A stretch of DNA of 64,000 nt from Hydractinia symbiolongicarpus (Eukaryota; Cnidaria; Hydrozoa; Anthoathecata; Hydractiniidae), in the NCBI RefSeq assembly GCF_029227915.1, contig NC_079888.1:10707001-10771000 (forward strand). The letters run 5' to 3'. Every line of letters starts with the position of its first letter. Within the stretch, counting starts at the first letter, position 1. The notes beneath the pieces were generated by a model. That model made no database searches. It was not told where the DNA came from and saw only the letters and a list, made by a program, of their open reading frames with translations. Shown piece after piece: positions 37,831-51,161 of the stretch. The position numbers and the translations under genes were made by a program.

Positions 37831-40800
37831 TAAGCGATCAGTTTGTTTCTAAGGAAGATAATGCAATTAAGACGGCTGATTATGACAAATTACACAACAG
37901 ATGTAATTAGTTTTCTACAGTCTAATATAACGCAGTACGCCTTCGCATGAAGATATATTTTAAATTCAGCTTGTTTGTTTCGTAACGCATCCTCAATGAC
38001 GCACCATTAAGGGGTCATAAAACTCCAGTTCTTTGTGCGCCTTTTAATAATTACCCCAGTGTTTTGTTGTTTTTCTATAGGTATAGTCACGAAGCAAATA
38101 TGTGTTGTTATTTTTTGTGCTACATACGGAATAACACTAGTTTTTTGGCGGGGAATATTAATTTCCAGTATCTTAACAAATTTTTTCCGTTGTAAACAAT
38201 TTCAGGTAGTTCTAACTACAAAGAGGAATGATGGTGCAGACTGTAGGAGCCTTCAGTGGGATGCTACCAGGATGATTTCTGGGGAAGTCTGCATTATGAA
38301 AATATGAAAAATACAGAAACATAACCTTTAAGTGAAACTAGCACCTACGATGAGGATTATGTTTAGCAAAGGATTTTATTTCGATGAACGCATTATGTAG
38401 ATTTAATTTTCTTTTCTGATATATTATCTATTCAAGGTTATGCTCGTGATTTTTGTTTGGCCTAGGAACTGTACAAACAGCAAATATGATCTTATCTGTG
38501 ATATAAGTTAAGCCATCAATCAAAACATTAATATCCGCCAAAAAGAACGTGTAAAATACACTTCACTGTAGATTACTTTCCTTTTGGGATGTGACTTCTC
38601 CTAAAATCACATCCCCTCATTATCTCTAATGTTTACTAAATATTCTAATTATGAACTACAAAGCGATGCGAACGACGCTAATTAACGCTGTTACGATTTC
38701 CCTTGTAAGTATTTTTTTAACAAACTGAATACAAACAAGAAAAACTTGTTGAACTTACTGAGCCCATTGTACGGTTTAATTCTCCTTCATGGGTTTTAAT
38801 AGCAGCATAAGGGGTTGGTTCTTCGCTCAGAAACACTAAGTGTGCTCGCTAATTCCCTTTAATCCTTTCCTGCGGATATAAAAATGTTTGTCAAGTTAGA
38901 TCATGCATTAAAATTTATTGTTATTTATTATTTTTATATATACTTTATCAAAATTCAATACATAAAACATTTGAATTTGGCAGATTTGTTGCCTTTAGAA
39001 CCTCAAACACTTTGTTATCTAAGCTAGTTAAATTCTAAAGAGATTGGGCTAGTGACGCAAGGCAAAGGCGTTAGGCACTCAATTGTGACTAACTAGGTAG
39101 GAGGTAGCCCTTCATAAATCACCCGCTGCTAACGAAGGGAAAGGCTTTAATTAATCTCTCCTGGATACCACCTATAAGACAATTACCCTGAACTTCCATC
39201 ATTAATACACAGGCAGTTGAAGTTATATTTGACAGCACTTTTTGTTCACAGGAAATACTTGTATTGCTAATTGACATCTTGAGTTCGCATTTTTACTCTA
39301 CTGATACTGGTCGCTGATATTTCGGACACATTTTAAATGTGTTTTTTTGGTCTTTGAATACATTCTTTTTTCTTCGTTTGTTTAATTAGGTTGTTGCTTT
39401 TTTATCTCGTTTTTCACAGTGCCACGTACAGTTAATACAAAAACATACTTTTGTTAAACTTGTGTTAAGGTAATTAGGCAGTTTTTGTATACAAGGATTA
39501 GGGTACACAATTCGTGCCATTTAACATGAAGTCTATCACAGATTGTTTACGTTTTTGCGGATACTGTTATTTCACTTATTAATTATTTGGCTAACATTTT
39601 TAACGTCAATTTCTTTTAACTTGTGAAATATTTTACCTTTAACCTGACATAACAAAATTTCCCTGTAGATGTACGTTTTATAACAGATGGAATTTTATGG
39701 AATTTTTAAATGCATGCTCATACTAAATGTCTGGCAATCAAGGTAATTTATCGTAAACAAAAAATCAAGGCAGAGAGATAGTAAGATAGGCAATTGTATT
39801 TAAAAGAAGTTCATCAACACAGAACCAAAGGCTTCGTAGTTTAGATTGAGAACGAATTTTGGAAAGGACAAAAAAATAACTTCAAGGCTCGCAAATTCGC
39901 AATTTTTAAAAAAAATATTGAGTTTGTATGTTCACGAATCGATGCAACGTTCGATTCTATTACATTGATAGATACTTAAAGTCTTAAAGTTTTTCAAAAA
40001 ATTTGTTAGCGCATGCGCACTTCGACAAAATTTGAAACTTGAGATCTAGTCAAATATAAACGAGGCTTTAAAGATTTTATGGAAAAATACAAATAAATAA
40101 ATTGGAATAAAAGGGAGTTGCTTTTGGCTACTGTTAATGTCTATTGTTGAAAGGTCGTGGGCATAGCATTTCGCATCGGGAACGAAACGATTCACCCGAA
40201 CCAAGACTGCATTGAAAATTCGTCATGCTTAAATACAATTTTTAATATCGACTGCACATGCGGCATAACGTTCTACACATGCGCAAAAGCTTTTTTTTAC
40301 GCATGCGAACAGTTTATTTCGGCGAAAATCGAGCTTACATGAACAATATAAGGGTGGGGGGATTTTATTTAGGACATTTTGGCTGACATAAGGCAGACCC
40401 TGTAATGACTTGCCTTCCACTCCAGAATATGTAAACTGATTTAGAGGTTTAAAGGGAGACTAAAATAAAATATTAAACACTTATGCAAGGAGCTTCATGT
40501 AAACTGCTTCTAAGTGTTTCTTTAATCATACAGCAAAGTATTTCTTCGCTGTTTGATCGAATTAACCAGCAATACTTTTTCTTCATATCCAACGCAAATT
40601 ATTACACATGTTATCATGACAATGAAGTAATTACGACCAATATCAAAAGTCATCACCTCTCTCACAAGGGCGAACATCGTGCAAAAAAGTAAAAAACAAA
40701 CAATTTTTTTATTGCTAAATGTTTTTTCATTTTTTATTGCTATTGCAAACCGCTGACGTTGTGTCTTTAGAATTTTGTTGCAGCCAATCAATTTGCACAG

Positions 40801-41056
40801 AAACAATATATATTTCTTACATAAAGAAGCTTGAAATAGAACGAAATGTGCAGATCGTAAAACGTATTCTTTAAAACTTTTTTCCTGCCCTGCTTGTCAG
40901 TTTTTTTCTAAAAAATAACTTTTTCTTAATTTTTGAATTATGAAGCTTAGCTAATGAGTTTTCATATATTTACCTGACAGATTTTTAGATCCCTTACCCT
41001 ACAGAGGAAAATAGCTGCTACTTGAAACTCTTTATGTTTCAGTAAATACATTAAGA

Positions 41057-41228
41057 CTAGTCGTTGCCCGTGGAAAAATCCACGGGTTTGCCCGTCGTTT
41101 ATATTTACCCGCCGCAACAAAGTGGATAAAATATGTCGCATTTGATATTCGTGTTTCCGTAACATCATTTTCTAACTCGGCTGGGGGTCCGCGCAGAGAC
41201 AGACAGACGACGGCTATTATTATAGAGA
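41057..41228 (-). mobile_element. Helitron-like non-autonomous element, tandem unit 1
   Basis: Read on the minus strand it begins TCTCTATAATAATAGCC at 41228 and ends with a hairpin (CCCGTGGA at 41067-41074 with TCCACGGG at 41079-41086), six bases, then CTAG at 41060-41057 followed by T. It is 172 nt long with no coding capacity. Its 5' TC directly abuts the CTAG end of the next unit. Confidence 0.75.
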
Positions 41229-41409
41229 CTAGTCGTTAGCCCGTGGAAAAATCCACGGGCTCACCCGTCCTTTAAATTCACCTGTCGCAACAAAGAGGAC
41301 AAAAATATATCGCATTTGGTATTGATGTGCATTATAAAAATTTCGTGATTCCGTTACGGGACGCCGCTTTCGCGGACACACAGACAGACGACAGCTATTA
41401 TTAAAGAGA
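41229..41409 (-). mobile_element. Helitron-like non-autonomous element, tandem unit 2
   Basis: On the minus strand it runs from TCTCTTTAATAATAGC at 41409 to CTAG at 41232-41229, with a 10-bp perfect terminal stem (AGCCCGTGGA at 41238-41247) and a short A-rich loop. It is 181 nt long and clearly related to unit 1. No host base separates the units. Confidence 0.75.
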
Positions 41410-41479
41410 CGATGATTAAATTTCGAAATTTACACAATAACTTTATTCATCATCAAGAGGTTAATTGTTATTAAAAATT

Positions 41480-41800
41480 TTGAAACGTGACTATCCCGAT
41501 TTCCAAATCTCTAAGGATTTTACCCGAGAATTGGAAAAAATCGAATTTCGGGGAACAAATTGAGTTTCTTGCATTATTTTTAGTGGATTATACACACCAT
41601 AAGAAATATGAAAGGACAATTATATAATATTTATTTGGCGGTTAAAAATTAAAAGAGATTTTTAAAACTCGTTCTCGAACTGAAAAAGCTGACAATCAAA
41701 GTCAAATTCCAAGCTTCTGATGACATCACAAAAAAACAAAAATTAATTGCTACTATTTTGTTCCTTTAAGGCCTAGCTATGGGTGTGCCCCGCGCTTATA
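41480..41800. repeat. Diverged copy of the MITE interior
   Basis: It shares collinear words with the interior of the element at 42087-42842: CGTGACTA followed by CCGATTTCC, GATTTTACCCGA, a TGATGACATCACA/TGATGACGTCACAG block, ATTTTGTTCCTTT and GTGTGCC. The TTAA-CCCTATTC termini are missing, so it is an old, truncated relative. Confidence 0.6.
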
Positions 41801-42086
41801 ACATCTAATCTATACTAATCTATACTAATAATCTATACTAATCTTCAAACATCTCTAGAGCGAATAGAAGTTAAATTAGCACAGCCTCATCCCCGGAGCC
41901 TTTTCCCACTCTCCTATATCTAAAAAGGTCCCGGGAACGAAGTTAAATTTAACAGTATAAAAAAAGTCATGCCGCTCAATTTAATGTGAGAATTTTTGAA
42001 ACTGCGTGTTTTTTTATTCCATGCCAAAGTAAAAGGCTACGCAATAAGTGCATCATGACTTCGAAATTAAAGATACAAATTCTAGC

Positions 42087-42842
42087 TTAACCCTATTCGG
42101 TCCGGGGGGGGGCGGATTCCGCCCCCCCTGACGGTTTTTTTTTAATAACTCCTGATTGCTTTGTTATATGGCTATGATACTTACTGAGTTTCAACATTTA
42201 TCTATTAGACACCTGCATGCTAATTCTTTAGGTCCCATACCATTCAGAGGCTTTGATATTGGCCATTACTCGAAACTACCCCTAAAAATCTCTATGAAAT
42301 CCTTATAATGGGGAAAATATAATAACTCCTGTTAGGAATATCCTTAGAACTTGAAACTTGCAACACAACTTTGTTTCATCAAGAAGAATCATTTTGAATA
42401 ATTTGAACACGTGACTAATCCGATTTCCCGATTTTGTCGGATTTTACCCGAAAATCGGAAAAAAACGGATTTTCGGGCAATTTTTAGCAATTTTTCATCC
42501 GATCCATGTCAAACCGGAAGATATGTTAAATAACTTTTATTTAGCTTTCAGAAACTTCAAACAGATTGTAAAAATTCGCTCTAGAACAAAAGTAATTATA
42601 TTTTAAGCAGAAAGTGGCATTTTTAACAATTTTCAAGCTTTTGATGACGTCACAGAAAATGTGCTGACGCAAGCAAATTTTTTTTTGGCGCCATTTTGTT
42701 CCTTTTATGACGTACTATAAGTGTGCCTAGTTTGATTCAATTTGAACAACCCTATGAAAAGTTATTGAGGGGGGGCGGAATCCGCCCCCCCCCCCCCCCC
42801 GGTCATAGTATGTTCGAAAAACCCCGGACCGAATAGGGTTAA
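42087..42842. mobile_element. piggyBac-like MITE, 756 bp
   Basis: It is flanked by TTAA at both ends (42087-42090 and 42839-42842), with terminal inverted repeats CCCTATTCGGTCCGGGG on the left and its exact reverse complement on the right. Inside each end lies a second palindrome, a G-run, CGGA(A)TCCG and a C-run. TTAA target duplication and CCC-starting termini are the piggyBac signature. It has no transposase and would depend on a helper in trans. Confidence 0.85.
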
Positions 42843-45800
42843 AGCACGCAAAAGTGTAAGAGAAATTAAATGATTACAGATTGATGTTTTGAAATAGGAG
42901 TTTTTGTACGGCATTGTGGACACTGATTGAGAGTGAAGCTGTACACCAAATAAGACTTATTAACTCTACTCAGCATACAAGAAACCTAAAATTAGAATAG
43001 CAGATTCCCTTTAAAAGTATTGATAACAGACGGAAAGACAACGAAACGATAGAGGGAGACAGGGATTCCAGCTCTCTAAACTCGAAAAACACAATTGTTT
43101 TGCTAGGAGGTGCCGTGTTGCAAAGAAATGTGTTCTATTTGTATGAATTTATAGAAATAGGAATTATCCTCGTTGTGAATTTCTCTATGTAGTGTATTGT
43201 AAAGTGGTACCTAGTTCATAGAAGAGACGGAAGCAAGATAAAGGTAAAAAAATTAAAAAAAGGAAATTATTTTTATATGCACATAATTATCGAAAAAACG
43301 CTAACGTCAGAGAAATGTTCTGTACATTATTGAACTAAAGATGCAACAAAAGTCCTTGAAATAAAATTATTTATCTCTAAATTTTTATTCAATAGCTGTG
43401 TGTATATAAAGATGGCTACGTTTTACGTTTTAACAACAGGCTTGTGAATAAGGGATGATGTTTTCGTTAAGCAGCAGGTGAACAATATGTTACTGTGTTT
43501 ATCAAATTCTGATTAATTACGTCATTAATTATGTTAAGGATCTTCGAAAATAAAAATTTGAATACTTTATGTGAGTGTTTCGGAAGTTTCATGTTAAAGA
43601 TTTTAAGATGAGTCATGATTTTGATGTGGTTTTCTTTGCAAACCACATTTGAACAAGCATAATAACTCTGCACTATTAGCCCATAGACTTCAAGGGACAA
43701 GGGGTAACGGCATGCAGTCTAATAGCCATAAGTCGTGATCACTTGACCTACCCAAGATACCAAAAATGAAATATGACAATGCATTAAACTATCCATCTCG
43801 CAATATTGATGTTAACCAATGTTGAGTCAGGCCGTCAGATATCAGGCTTAAGAACGAAAAATGATTGGCGAAAAATATTGGAAATTTTAGGTTTTGGGAA
43901 AACGACTGCAGAATCTATGAGTTAACGTAATTTGCAGAACCTAATAATAATCACAACATTTAATCCTGAAAAAATGTTCAAACGTTGTCGCCAAAACTAA
44001 TCAAAACGCAAAGGAATAATCTAATTAGGCATTTATAATTTCCTATTTAATATGTATTTTCTGGACTATTTCGAGCGAAAAATAATACTGGTGTGCTCAT
44101 TTGTGTCGACAACAAAGTATTAACGTATTTGCGAAAAATTTGAACGCGAAAAGTATGCTTGCTAAATACTTTCTTTGTTCTTTTATGAAACGAAGCGCAT
44201 TAGGATCTATCATGGGACAAAATGGTACCAGTTGTAAAAGCATTAAAACTTGATACAACGGCCTATGTTGATTATCACAAGAAATGTGTCAATGACTGTT
44301 TTCACAGTAGTGTAACTGGGTTAATTTAACAGTAGAAAAAAACAATAAATTCGCATATTTACATATAAATAACGGAATTGTAATTATAGGAAAAGAATGT
44401 GCCGCTCATTTTTGTACATGCTTATGTTGGCTGCAGATAAAAAAACAAAAGTAATAATTGAATTACGATTCGCTGAAGCGGATATTTGCGAGACAAAATG
44501 TTTTTGTTGAATTGTAGATATTTTTCCAAGAGGACGGTTTTGCGCTTTTCATATTTTATTTAATCTCCCCATTGTCTATGTATGAGCATCGATTGATTAA
44601 GAAAGACGTGATTTCTTGTTAATTTAGAGAAGGACGAAGATTCTGTATGAAAAAACAATAGACAGTTATTTTTTGTGACCGTCTGTAGGTTCTGGCCACA
44701 CCGTAGCCTTCCAATGACTATCATCGTGGATAAATCTGATTTTTTATTCTTGTGTTAGATAATGCGTAGATTTTTTTGAATCATTGTGGCAGATGGGTTA
44801 ACCGGATACTGCAATACGGATACTACTTTAGTTTTTGTAAAAAAAGAATAGCGAAGAAGTTAATAAATGGTGAAAAATATCAGCTAGCTATGTCTGCCTT
44901 GAAGAGGTTAATCACCAACATGGCTAACATCGACTGCAAGGCTTGTTCAGTTCAAATATGGCCTGCTTTGTTAACGGATAAAGGGTTATAGTTTATTTTT
45001 AAAAACCTATAAACTTTGCGTGTTCTAATGGTGACAGGGTGAAATAGATGAAGTGGATGAAGATTAATCACGTAGCTATTAATTACCGACGTTAGTTATT
45101 TCTGTTTTATCCAATCCCAAAAATGCGGATATCACAAGTTTTACCTAAAACGAGAATGTTTCAACGTCGTCCAGATTAATTGTTCTTTGAAAACATTTAT
45201 GGAAGCTCATTAAGAAAAATGTGTTACATTGTTATTCATCTTGTTGCATAACGAAATAATCTGCCTGGAGTAAGGTTTAAAAATACTCGTTATTTTGTCA
45301 AAAGATTCGCTTGTCATTTCCTCCTCTGTAACTAACTATGTTTAACAATGATGACACGAAGTAATTGTTAGGTAGACTATAGGTAGCTAATAACCAAAGC
45401 AAATTAATTTTAGATTTCGTGACATTGCGATTAATTACTCCTTGCAACCCTTCTCCAGAAAAAAATAACAAGTGAAAGAAGAATTTGACCTTTGTTTGTT
45501 CAACCCAACAGTATATATCTCTTTGTGTTTTTATTTATGCTTGTAGAATGACAACATGATGACAATGAGCTACCCAAATAATTAAGAAATATAAATGCTA
45601 AGTCATTGTTTACGACTGCATAATTGCGTTACTCTTAACATTTCAGAGATCGTTAAAAAATAGGTAATATTGTTATTCTTAAAAGTTTTAGGTGGTCCAT
45701 TTTGCATTGCTTTTTTTGTTTCATGATTGCGTGACTTTACTTAGCCTTAATGCGCTAGTGTTAATAGCACTTTAAAACAGCATGGACGAGAGAGCGCAAA

Positions 45801-48529
45801 TACATGTAAGCCGAGTTCTTGAAATTCCAGGACGGAATGGTCTAGCAAATAATAATAATTTTTTATGTAAACTTTTTTTGTAAGAAACTGCCTGTATATC
45901 TTGCATATCGCAAACAAATATATACATAGCATCTCTCTAAAATATTCAGTATAAAAATTTCGAGTGAGTATTTTTTTGCTTTCAAAATATTTACATGTTT
46001 CCTGTTGAACAAAGAACTGTTTCTGTCCTGCAATTTGAAATACCTTTGCTTAAGAAGTATTTGCTCTAAACAGAAACAGCCTTATAGTTAACTACCTAAA
46101 TATTTCCAATACTTTAGGAATTACGACTAGAACGCAAATAAGTTTGCATAACGTCATTTAAATCACATGATTTGGCATAGGTCACCAGGAAGCATTAAGC
46201 AAAATGAGTATCATTTTCTGCTTTTAATTTGCAGTAGATATAGATAATAAATTGAACATATTTCTTATTACAGTAGCGATTATGGAAACGTTAAGAGGTT
46301 TTTATGAATAATAAGTACAACACGAAGACATCAATAAAAAAATTTATAATATCAGAAATATTTGCTATTATTCATGATTTTTTAACTGATTTTATTTGGG
46401 TTTTTTTTAACACAGAAATGGTGCGTTGTGGAAATTAAATATGATGCGTATTTGTAAAGAATTGGAAAAGTATGAGATTGTTGTGAGAAGAGAATAATTA
46501 GAACAGAATGCTGCTATGGAAATTATGCTTACGCTGAAAATAACAAATGGTGTTCGTATTCATTAACAGGAAATCAGATAGCTTTTATAAGTTTCTCGAA
46601 ACAAGAACTAAATTTTAGAAAAAATGGCTATATTATTTATTCCTCCGACACATGTCTTACAAGAGATTGTCTAGGTGGATTTTCGTATGTATGTAAAGTG
46701 ATTATGATAATTTGCTCGATGCAGGAAATGAAATATTGAAAGTCATTTAGACACGATAAATACTTGGTTTCATAAATTTTGATCGAATGTACGTTTAACG
46801 TATTGGTAAGTTGATAGAAAAATCAATACATGCTTTTCATTTTAGATGCTAAGTCACAAAAAGACCATTTCATTGCCTGCAATGTTAATATTCTGTTACA
46901 AATATTGTTTAGATTATCAAATCTAATTAAAATTAGCATCAGGATCATTACGAAGGACATTAGGGAAGCCATAGAGTTGAAGATAATTTAGTTCGACTGT
47001 GTACACTGTTTAAATTATTGCCATCGCGGAAAGTTGAAAAGTTTTAATTTTCATGTTGATAACCTTTGAATAATAAAAAATTCTCATTGTATTAACGGAT
47101 AATTTAAAATATATTCAGACTTGACTCATGTGAAGTCATTGAGCTGTACGTTACGTAAACCCATCCTTTCACACGTGGTAAAGGTATTATGCTGGAACTT
47201 CCGAGAACACCATAGCCTTATATTTCCACGGGCAATGACATCAGCAAAAGTTTCAAAATGTTGATATTAATCTGTTTATGGAAGAAAAAACATTAGTGAA
47301 CAAACATAGTAAAGTTTTTTCTTATTTTTTTTTTGATTTTTGCTGGCAAACTTCAGTCCTTAGACCATACAAGCTAATATGGTTGGTTTTTTGTCACTTC
47401 TTAGTAAGAGCTTTAGTGTTGACCAAGACGGTCAAAACCTTCTTTTATTTTAGTTGTTCTGATTTGATTCTGCCATTACTTCTGTGACAAGTTTTTTATG
47501 GAATTGTATTAAAATTAGCTATAAATCTAATTAAATGAACCGCATGTTTTTACTTGAAAAAAATAGAAAAAAAAAGGAGTAATTAAATGCTCTCGTAGTG
47601 CAGTCATTCATTGGTTCTGTCTACATACCTCTCAACTGCAACGATATTCGGTCATTTGTTCATTTATTTATCTATTTTTTTGTTTATTTTTGTTGTTATT
47701 TTTAAAAGGAACTAAGGTTGAAATGTTTTAAATTACATTTGATAGCAAACACTTTGGACTGAATTTCATGCAAAAACCTGAAGTGCAAAAAAATTTTGCG
47801 GACAGGTTTATCAACGCAAAAGAAAAAGGCGAAAAATTGGCCTGGGAAAGAGATTGTATAAATTCCGGATATAATTCTTTTTTTTCACAATTGCCTCCTA
47901 TATGTTTGACTTAACACTATTTTTATAAAAAAACGTGAAACAAAACTAACTGCTAATGTTAAATAAACATTCTTATCCTTGCAACATGATCGATTAGTAA
48001 AAAGAAAAAGGAAAGTAGGAAATGTAAGATGTTTGAAAACAACAAAACTGACTCTGCCTTTGAACCGAAAGTAGAAAAATTGTAAATATAATTTTTATTT
48101 TTGTTGTGCTGAATTATATTTGTATTTCTATCTTTTTTTACCCGGATTTTCAGTCATTTTTGTCATGATCTGCAATTCCAAAAGCTATCCTCATTTATCC
48201 CCTTTTCGCCCCGAATTTTAATCTCATCCTTTTTTCAAGAACACTAATTAATCTTTGTGATTAAAACCTTATATGAACATGAGCAACTGATTAACCGTGG
48301 TTGCAATTAACAATAATTTGTCAAACTTTAATTACTGCTTTTGCTATCAGAAGGCAATTAAAAGTTTTTTTCTAATTTATTTAGGTAGCTGAACTTATTT
48401 AGGGATAGCTGAACTGAATTTCTTATCAGACGTGTTTCATGTTTTATTTCAATTGTTGCTAATTTCCATGTCGATGCATCGGCCGAGTATATTAACCTCC
48501 TTTCTAGTGCATTTTGCCTTCTCGATATG

Positions 48530-48690
48530 TCTGTAGCAGTGGTTCAAGGGGCAAGAAACCCTGGCGATTGGTTATGAGGTTCGTTTCGTAATTACGAGGT
48601 TGATGGTTCAGTCTACAGTCTGTTTAGCAGGTTTAGCAAGAATGCTGGACTTACATTAATAACAGTGTCTCCAACATCGAGGTGTATACA
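48530..48690 (+). repeat. tRNA-derived SINE-like sequence
   Basis: A box A-like word (TAGCAGTGGTT at about 48534-48544) is followed by GTAATTACGAGGTT and a box B-like GGTTCAGTC (48605-48613), the order seen in the head of tRNA-derived SINEs. The A-B spacing is larger than in a functional tRNA and I cannot fold a full cloverleaf, so a degenerate SINE is more likely than a tRNA gene. Confidence 0.3.
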
Positions 48691-50613
48691 AGTATTTTTT
48701 TATAAGCAACTTGACTTTTGGGGTATCTCAAAATTGATAGTACATTTGCTTAACGGTTGCTTAGAAGAAAATTGAATAATATTGAAAATGCAACCCCGCT
48801 AAGAGTTACCTAAATTCGCTACCAATTTTATCATTCGAATCGAGCAAATTTCGATTTTACATTTATTTGGGACCACTTTTATATATACATAAAGCTTTTG
48901 ACGGAATTAACACCCACGTCAAATAAACGCCCATAATGTAACCTAAGCTAAAGTAAAACCTAGTTAATCCACTAAACATTCAGAGGTATTCGATACTATT
49001 AAACACCAATGGATGTTTCTTAAAAAATTAATAAATATTAGCGCAAAAAAGATTTTTTAACTATATTTGATAAAAAATAACATTATATTTGATAAAAGAT
49101 AAATCGTATTCTCACTTCTAACACAGAAATGCAGCCCTTCCAAGTAAACACCCATACTCAACTAGTCCTTCAGGTAAATTCTTGACTTTTATAAATAAAA
49201 GTGATAGTTCTAATTACGTTCTGGTTCTTATTATCCAACCTTTCGCCGGAGTTTTTGTTGAAGTTGAAAGTCTCTTCTAATTGTGCTCATCGCTTCTTGT
49301 GGCACTAACTAGTTATCTAAAATATAAATATTTTTCCGAAATATTTTCTTGTCCACTTGTAGAAGAGAAGTCTGTTCCTCTTCTAAAAGTCATTTAAGGA
49401 AGAATAAATAACTAAAAATTAAAAATTGCTCAAACGAGTCTCTGGACTAAATTTCGTTCAGATGGTTAAATAAACATTTTCAGTTTTCCAGATTTGCTGT
49501 TAAAGTACAAAAGTGATCAAAACGAGGTATTGTTTTCAACTCATTTTAATAAGGCCAGAGGAAGTAAAAGAGAGGCCCGATGTGGAAAAGTTTCGCTCTA
49601 CTGCACTGATGATAGAATTTGACTACAATCTTGATCAAAATATATTAAGACATAACTGCTAATTTTAAAGTTTATCGTCACAAGTAATCGCATTGACTTA
49701 AATCTCTATCAGACTCACGTAGTTTGGACTTGTCAAAAATCACTTTTTAGATGTTTAGAGTGGACTTAGGACTTATTATCTTGTTCAATCATTTTCCGCC
49801 GATTTGGGAACCTTTGTAGGTCCCTACGTGTATATATTATTTCGTTGTGCGAGCGTGCTAGAAAACTTTACCAGCCAAAATTAAACGCTGTCCACCTGAC
49901 CTACGCGTGTGCAAATGTAGCGATTGTGTATCCTGCAAGCTGCAGAGCATTGGCCATTTAACACCTTTGTCCATATTTGAAAAATGACAAAAAACAGTCC
50001 TGGCTTCAAAGTTTTTGTCCAAGATTAATGTATTGTTAAAAAAAATTGTTGTCTGCTATAACTTCTTCTCTCCCATAAAAAACTTTTAAACCGATCTTTA
50101 AAAATCTATCGACCCTAGCAACGTATTCGTTTCCATTTAAATGATAATTACTTTAATAACTTTGAATAGGAATGATGTTTATACATCTGAACATTAAATA
50201 AATGCTCGAGTGGGAAAAAAATTGAAAGAGATTCCCGTGATAGAGTAATAAATAAGAGTAGAATTAGCATCATAAAAAGTACTCGCTTTTTTAGTTTTGT
50301 ATGTCGTAGTATATTGAACTAGCTTGTTGTTTTTTTGTTGTCTGGTTTTAAAAGTATTTGAATTCTCTGAGCATACACGCTGAAAAAAATAATAAAGTAA
50401 GTGAAAGTTTAGGCCATATATAGGAAGTTTCGTTAGCGATTTGTAAAAAAGTGAAACGGAAACATGGTACCTTGTCACTTCATGCAGGCTAGTGATATGA
50501 GCCTTTTTGTTCTCTCTGAAAACATCTTACAACCTCTCTAGTTTTCCAAAAAATAGTTGTAAATGCTGCATTTAAAATATGTGTAACATCTTTAATCAAT
50601 GCTAACTTTTAGA

Positions 50614-51161
50614 ATGGGAAATCAGTCATCCAATTTCATCACCTGTCCTAACTGTAACGTCGCATCCTTTGATATCAAACGCTTGCCAACCGAGACCATT
50701 GTCAATCACATCAATCAATGCTATCGTGTCAAATGTCCGTACTGTCCTGTACACAACAGCGAGGGTTTTTCATCAGGGTTGGATTTGGTGAATCATGTCA
50801 AGTATTACCATAATGGAGAATACGAACAACATCAAGCAATGCTTGGATGTCCTAAATGTTTTCAAGGCTTATCAAACGAGACAGATCTGATAAACCATCA
50901 CATTCAATATCATCTACAGAGAGAGGACGAATCGTTTGCCCCGTCTGTAACACTGCTGGATTCAAGAATGGTATTTCTCTTTTAAAACATGTTGAGCTGA
51001 TCCACTCTGTCATCTTACCAGTGATGGATCATGATAAAATTAACATTATTGATGAAGGTGTTGCCAAAAAGCTACCAAAGGTTGGTGACCGTATCATAGC
51101 AATGTGGGGACAATCTCGATGGCAGTATTTCACCGCAACCATAAAAAGGCTAGTCATTTAG
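50614..51161 (+). pseudogene. C2H2 zinc-finger protein with Tudor-like C-terminus, frameshifted
   Basis: From ATG 50614, just after a splice-acceptor-like CTTTTAG, the frame encodes three Cys/His modules: CPNCN...NHINQC, CPYCP...NHVKYYH and CPKCF...HIQYH. Near 50917 the frame breaks. The fourth finger (VCPVCN...KHVELIH) lies in another frame, which continues to VGDRIIAMWG and WQYFTATIKR and stops at 51161. The break falls in an (AG)4 run at 50918-50925; the two frames would agree with one AG fewer. VGDRIIAMWG...FTATIKR resembles the start of Tudor/SGF29-like folds and matches the segment at 63863-63930 in the TIR locus. No intron can explain the shift, because there is no GT in the preceding 50 nt. 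It may be a decayed gene, an allele or a sequencing error in the AG run. The function of intact relatives is unknown to me. Confidence 0.65.

Larger units (their letters stand above)
37689..50613. other. Gene-poor 13-kb region with mobile elements
   Basis: Apart from the promoter side of the cadherin gene, no gene is supportable. Open frames are short and without splice or domain support. The region includes two Helitron-like elements (41057-41409), a piggyBac-like MITE (42087-42842), a diverged relative of that MITE's interior (41480-41800) and a SINE-like stretch (48530-48690). CpG-containing words (GCGCATGC near 40009 and 40270-40310) mark further unclassified repeat sequence. Confidence 0.6.

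Noticed and set aside
37710-38307. Plus-strand two-exon gene with signal-like start (MQKLSFPFLLNFIFVV) and strong donor at 37805
   Set aside because: Its ATG lies 21 bp from the divergent cadherin ATG and in that gene's presumed 5' UTR. The downstream open frame has no domain and an unconvincing composition. Probably chance.
39045-39130. tRNA-like string (GCTAGTGACGCAAGGCAAAG)
   Set aside because: No convincing B box at tRNA spacing and no cloverleaf; possibly a SINE remnant but too weak to list.
40009-40342. Cys-containing frame with GCGCATGC words
   Set aside because: The CG-rich words recur (GCGCATGCGC and ACGCATGCG) and look like repeat sequence; the frame has no start context or domain.
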